Shown piece by piece: positions 61,844-64,000 of a DNA stretch of 64,000 bases (the stretch's first letter is position 1; each line of letters begins with the position of its first letter). The position numbers were made by a program, and so were the translations under genes. The notes beneath the pieces were generated by a model, which had not been told where the DNA came from, did no database searches, and was given only the letters and a program-made list of their open reading frames with translations. The stretch is from Candidatus Devosia phytovorans (GTDB taxonomy: Bacteria > Pseudomonadota > Alphaproteobacteria > Rhizobiales > Devosiaceae): contig CP119312.1 in the NCBI GenBank assembly GCA_029202405.1, positions 2,361,001 through 2,425,000 of the forward strand, in the 5' to 3' direction.

Positions 61844-62874
61844 CCGGGCTGCGAACGACGGTGAGCGGGGCGCGGGCGCCCCTGACGATCACCATCATGT
61901 CCTGCGCCTTTGTGCTGCTGGCCCTGAGTGGGGTGGCCTTCGGATCGAGCTGGATACCGCTCGATCAGGTGGCTTCCGTCATCCTGGGCGCCGGGGAAAA
62001 GACCGAGCGGCTCATCGTGCTGCAACTACGTTTGCCGCGCGTGGTGATCGCAGCGCTCGCCGGTGGCGGCATGGCGGTCGCCGGGTTTCTGCTGCAGAAG
62101 GTAACGCGCAATGCGCTGGCCTCGCCGGGGGTGCTGGGCGTGATAGACGGCGCGGCGCTGGGCGTGGTGATCTTTCTCGCAGCGCTCTCCAACGAGAGCA
62201 ATACGCTGGTGACGTCGATCGCCTACCAGCCGCTGGCGGCCATGGTTGGGGCGATCCTGGGCATCGCGCTGGTTTTTGCGCTGAGCGGACGGCAGTCGAG
62301 TTCGGCGGTCCGCCTGTTGCTGTTCGGCATTGCGGTTGCCGCGGTGTTCAAGGCGCTGGTGATGGTGCTGATGCTGATCGGGCCGATCTATCGCACCAGC
62401 CAGGCGGCGCGCTGGATTGCCGGGGCGGTCAACGAGATCAACTGGAGCGAGATCCAGGTCACTGCGCTGATGCTGGTGCCCCTGCTCGCGCTCACATTCC
62501 TGGCGGCGCGCAAGATGCCGCCGGCCGATCTGGACGAAGTTTCGGCGCGCAGCGTCGGCCTCGACCTGCCCGTGTTTCGCGTGATGATCTTTGCACTTGC
62601 GGCCGGGTTGACCGCGGTTTCGGTGGCCTTTGTCGGCGGCGTGGGATTTATCGGATTGATGGCACCGCATCTGGCGCGGCTGGTGGTCGGCCGCAATGTC
62701 TATGCCGGCCTTGTCGGCAGCTTCCTTCTGGGCGCGATCATGCTGGTTGGAGCGGACCTCATCGTGCGCGTGCTGTTCAGCCCTGTTGAAGTGCCAGCTG
62801 GCACGGTCACGGCGGTGATCGGCGCGCCCTATTTCCTTTTCCTCTTGATGAGCAGGCAACGCCATGACGGATAA
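61840..62874 (+). CDS. Iron-siderophore ABC importer, FecCD-type permease 2 (system II)
   Basis: 344 residues with about nine membrane segments. Family motifs: QLRLPRVVIAALAGGGMAVA, RNALASPGVLGVIDGA, LDEVSARSVGLDLPVFRVMI and GFIGLMAPHLARLVVGRN. Starts inside the stop codon of permease 1 and overlaps the ATPase gene by 11 bp. Confidence 0.9.
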   Translation: MTGLRTTVSGARAPLTITIMSCAFVLLALSGVAFGSSWIPLDQVASVILGAGEKTERLIVLQLRLPRVVIAALAGGGMAVAGFLLQKVTRNALASPGVLGVIDGAALGVVIFLAALSNESNTLVTSIAYQPLAAMVGAILGIALVFALSGRQSSSAVRLLLFGIAVAAVFKALVMVLMLIGPIYRTSQAARWIAGAVNEINWSEIQVTALMLVPLLALTFLAARKMPPADLDEVSARSVGLDLPVFRVMIFALAAGLTAVSVAFVGGVGFIGLMAPHLARLVVGRNVYAGLVGSFLLGAIMLVGADLIVRVLFSPVEVPAGTVTAVIGAPYFLFLLMSRQRHDG

Positions 62875-63655
62875 TGCCGCTATTGCCGTCGATGCCCTGT
62901 CGCTGGGCTATGGCAGCACGACCATTCTCGACACGCTGTCGCTGGATATTCCGCGCGGCAAGATCACCGTGCTGGCCGGGCCCAACGGCTGCGGCAAGTC
63001 CACGCTGCTGCGGGCCATCCGCCGGCTGCACAAGCCGAGCGCCGGCCGGATCCTGCTCGAGACCACAGATATCGCCCAGCTCGGCGAGCGCCTGCTGGCC
63101 CGGCAGATCGGCCTGCTGGCGCAGAGCCCCTCGGCCCCCGACGATATGACGGTCGAAGAACTGGTACGCCTCGGCCGCTATCCGCACCAGACCATGCTGC
63201 AGCCCTGGAGCCCGGAAGACAGTCGCGCGCTCGAGGCGGCGATGGCGGGCACCGGGGTGACACAGTTGCGCGGGCGCCATCTGGGTTCTCTGTCGGGCGG
63301 GCAGTTACAGCGCGTCTGGATCGCCATGGTGCTGGCGCAGGAGACCGAGATCGTCTGCCTCGACGAGCCGGTCAACCATCTCGACATGTCGCATCAGCTC
63401 GATTGCCTTGACCTCGTGCGGCAGCTCAATTCGGAATTCGGCCGCACCATTGTCCTGGTGCTGCATGACCTGAACCTGGCGGCGCGCTATGCCGACCAGT
63501 TGGTCTTTCTGCGCGATGGCGTGGTGGCGGCGAGCGGACGGCCGGAGGCCTTGATGACCAAGGAATTGATTGCCAGTGTTTTCGACGTGGACGCCATGGT
63601 CATAACCGATCCGGCCTATGGACGGCCGCTGTGCATTCCGCTCAAGACCCTGTAG
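62864..63655 (+). CDS. Iron-siderophore ABC importer, ATP-binding protein (system II)
   Basis: 263-residue FecE-type ATPase: Walker A GPNGCGKST (about residues 40-48), Q-loop LLAQSPSAPDDMTVEELVRL with GRYPHQ, signature LSGGQLQRVWIAMVLAQ, Walker B IVCLDEPVNHLDM, and the ending FDVDAMVITDPAYGRPLCIP. Last gene of system II on the plus strand. Confidence 0.9.
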   Translation: MTDNAAIAVDALSLGYGSTTILDTLSLDIPRGKITVLAGPNGCGKSTLLRAIRRLHKPSAGRILLETTDIAQLGERLLARQIGLLAQSPSAPDDMTVEELVRLGRYPHQTMLQPWSPEDSRALEAAMAGTGVTQLRGRHLGSLSGGQLQRVWIAMVLAQETEIVCLDEPVNHLDMSHQLDCLDLVRQLNSEFGRTIVLVLHDLNLAARYADQLVFLRDGVVAASGRPEALMTKELIASVFDVDAMVITDPAYGRPLCIPLKTL

Positions 63656-63667
63656 ATCCCATCAGAG

Positions 63668-64000
63668 CTAGCCACATCGATCGAGTACCTTGCCAATGGC
63701 GGCAGAGGAACCCTTGGCGCCAAAGCTCTGACTATCGAGAAATTCCAGGCCACCATTGCTTTTGGTGCGGACGAAGGCGAGATGGATCGTGTCGCCCGCG
63801 CCCTGGGCAAGCCGGGCCCATTGCCGTGCGACGGGGCCGCGCACGATAACCGAACTGCCGTCGCTGTCGATGACCGGAAGGTCCTGGGCAAAGCTGGTGT
63901 CGCTGCCAGAGGAGACTGCAGAGCCGGATGTGTTGATGGCGATGCTCAGCGAGCTTGCCGCCGCAACCTCGGCGCCCGGCTTACGCACCCAATAGGCCAT
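63668..64000 (-). CDS. Hypothetical protein, possibly truncated by the window end
   Basis: 110 residues are visible. The first codon in the window is an ATG exactly at the edge (63998-64000), so the true start may be there or outside. No recognised domain. The visible part has VIVRGPVARQWARLAQGAGD and a C-terminal IGKVLDRCG. It is convergent with the siderophore ATPase gene, 12 bp away. Confidence 0.5.
   Translation of the reverse strand: MAYWVRKPGAEVAAASSLSIAINTSGSAVSSGSDTSFAQDLPVIDSDGSSVIVRGPVARQWARLAQGAGDTIHLAFVRTKSNGGLEFLDSQSFGAKGSSAAIGKVLDRCG

Overview
The window reads as chromosome from a high-GC alphaproteobacterium of the Hyphomicrobiales, probably Devosia or a close relative. This rests on the aerobic cobalamin genes cobJ-cobL-cobM, the density of sugar and siderophore ABC importers, and regulatory sites of rhizobial type (Pho boxes, TGA-N9-TCA iron boxes). 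It is an inference; I see no rRNA or tRNA in the window. Genes are packed tightly, with many 4-bp ATGA start/stop overlaps.

Layout. 1-2755: end of a cobalamin operon (cobJ, cobL, cobM). 2752-6935: ugpBAEC glycerol-3-phosphate importer on the minus strand, preceded by a four-unit Pho-box array. 7134-10015: SseB-like protein, MsbA-type ABC exporter and an unknown protein. 10240-15029: GbsR/MarR-type regulator with an RND efflux pump. 15076-16328: YkvA-like membrane protein and an RpiR-type regulator. 16532-20372: siderophore importer I. 20439-30382: a LuxR-type regulator with a small HEPN-like partner, divergent from a type I secretion locus that holds a 777-residue Asp/Asn/Ser repeat protein, a 668-residue repeat protein, an ABC exporter with a long N-terminal extension, and an HlyD adaptor. 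30394-41458: sugar-acid catabolism (aldo/keto reductase, three enolase-superfamily dehydratases, an RraA-like protein, a GntR regulator) around an ABC importer. 41465-48073: second sugar importer with a GH4 glycosidase and an AraC regulator. 48179-53007: ROK regulator with a CUT2-type sugar importer and a short-chain dehydrogenase. 53134-55926: aconitase acnB. 56127-57982: PilZ protein and a double HD-GYP protein. 57986-64000: ferredoxin-like protein, siderophore importer II with two paralogous binding proteins, and a gene cut by the window end.

How it fits together: most of the window is nutrient capture (phosphate esters, ferric siderophores, sugars and sugar acids), each importer with its own local regulator. 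The least explained part is the secretion locus at 22123-30382. Its two probable cargo proteins are not RTX proteins; one is a nearly pure Asp-Asn-Ser repeat polymer, followed by a strong hairpin that would separate cargo from exporter expression. Two consecutive transport genes at 37538-39553 carry about eight frame breaks while everything around them is intact, which points to local sequence error or recent decay.
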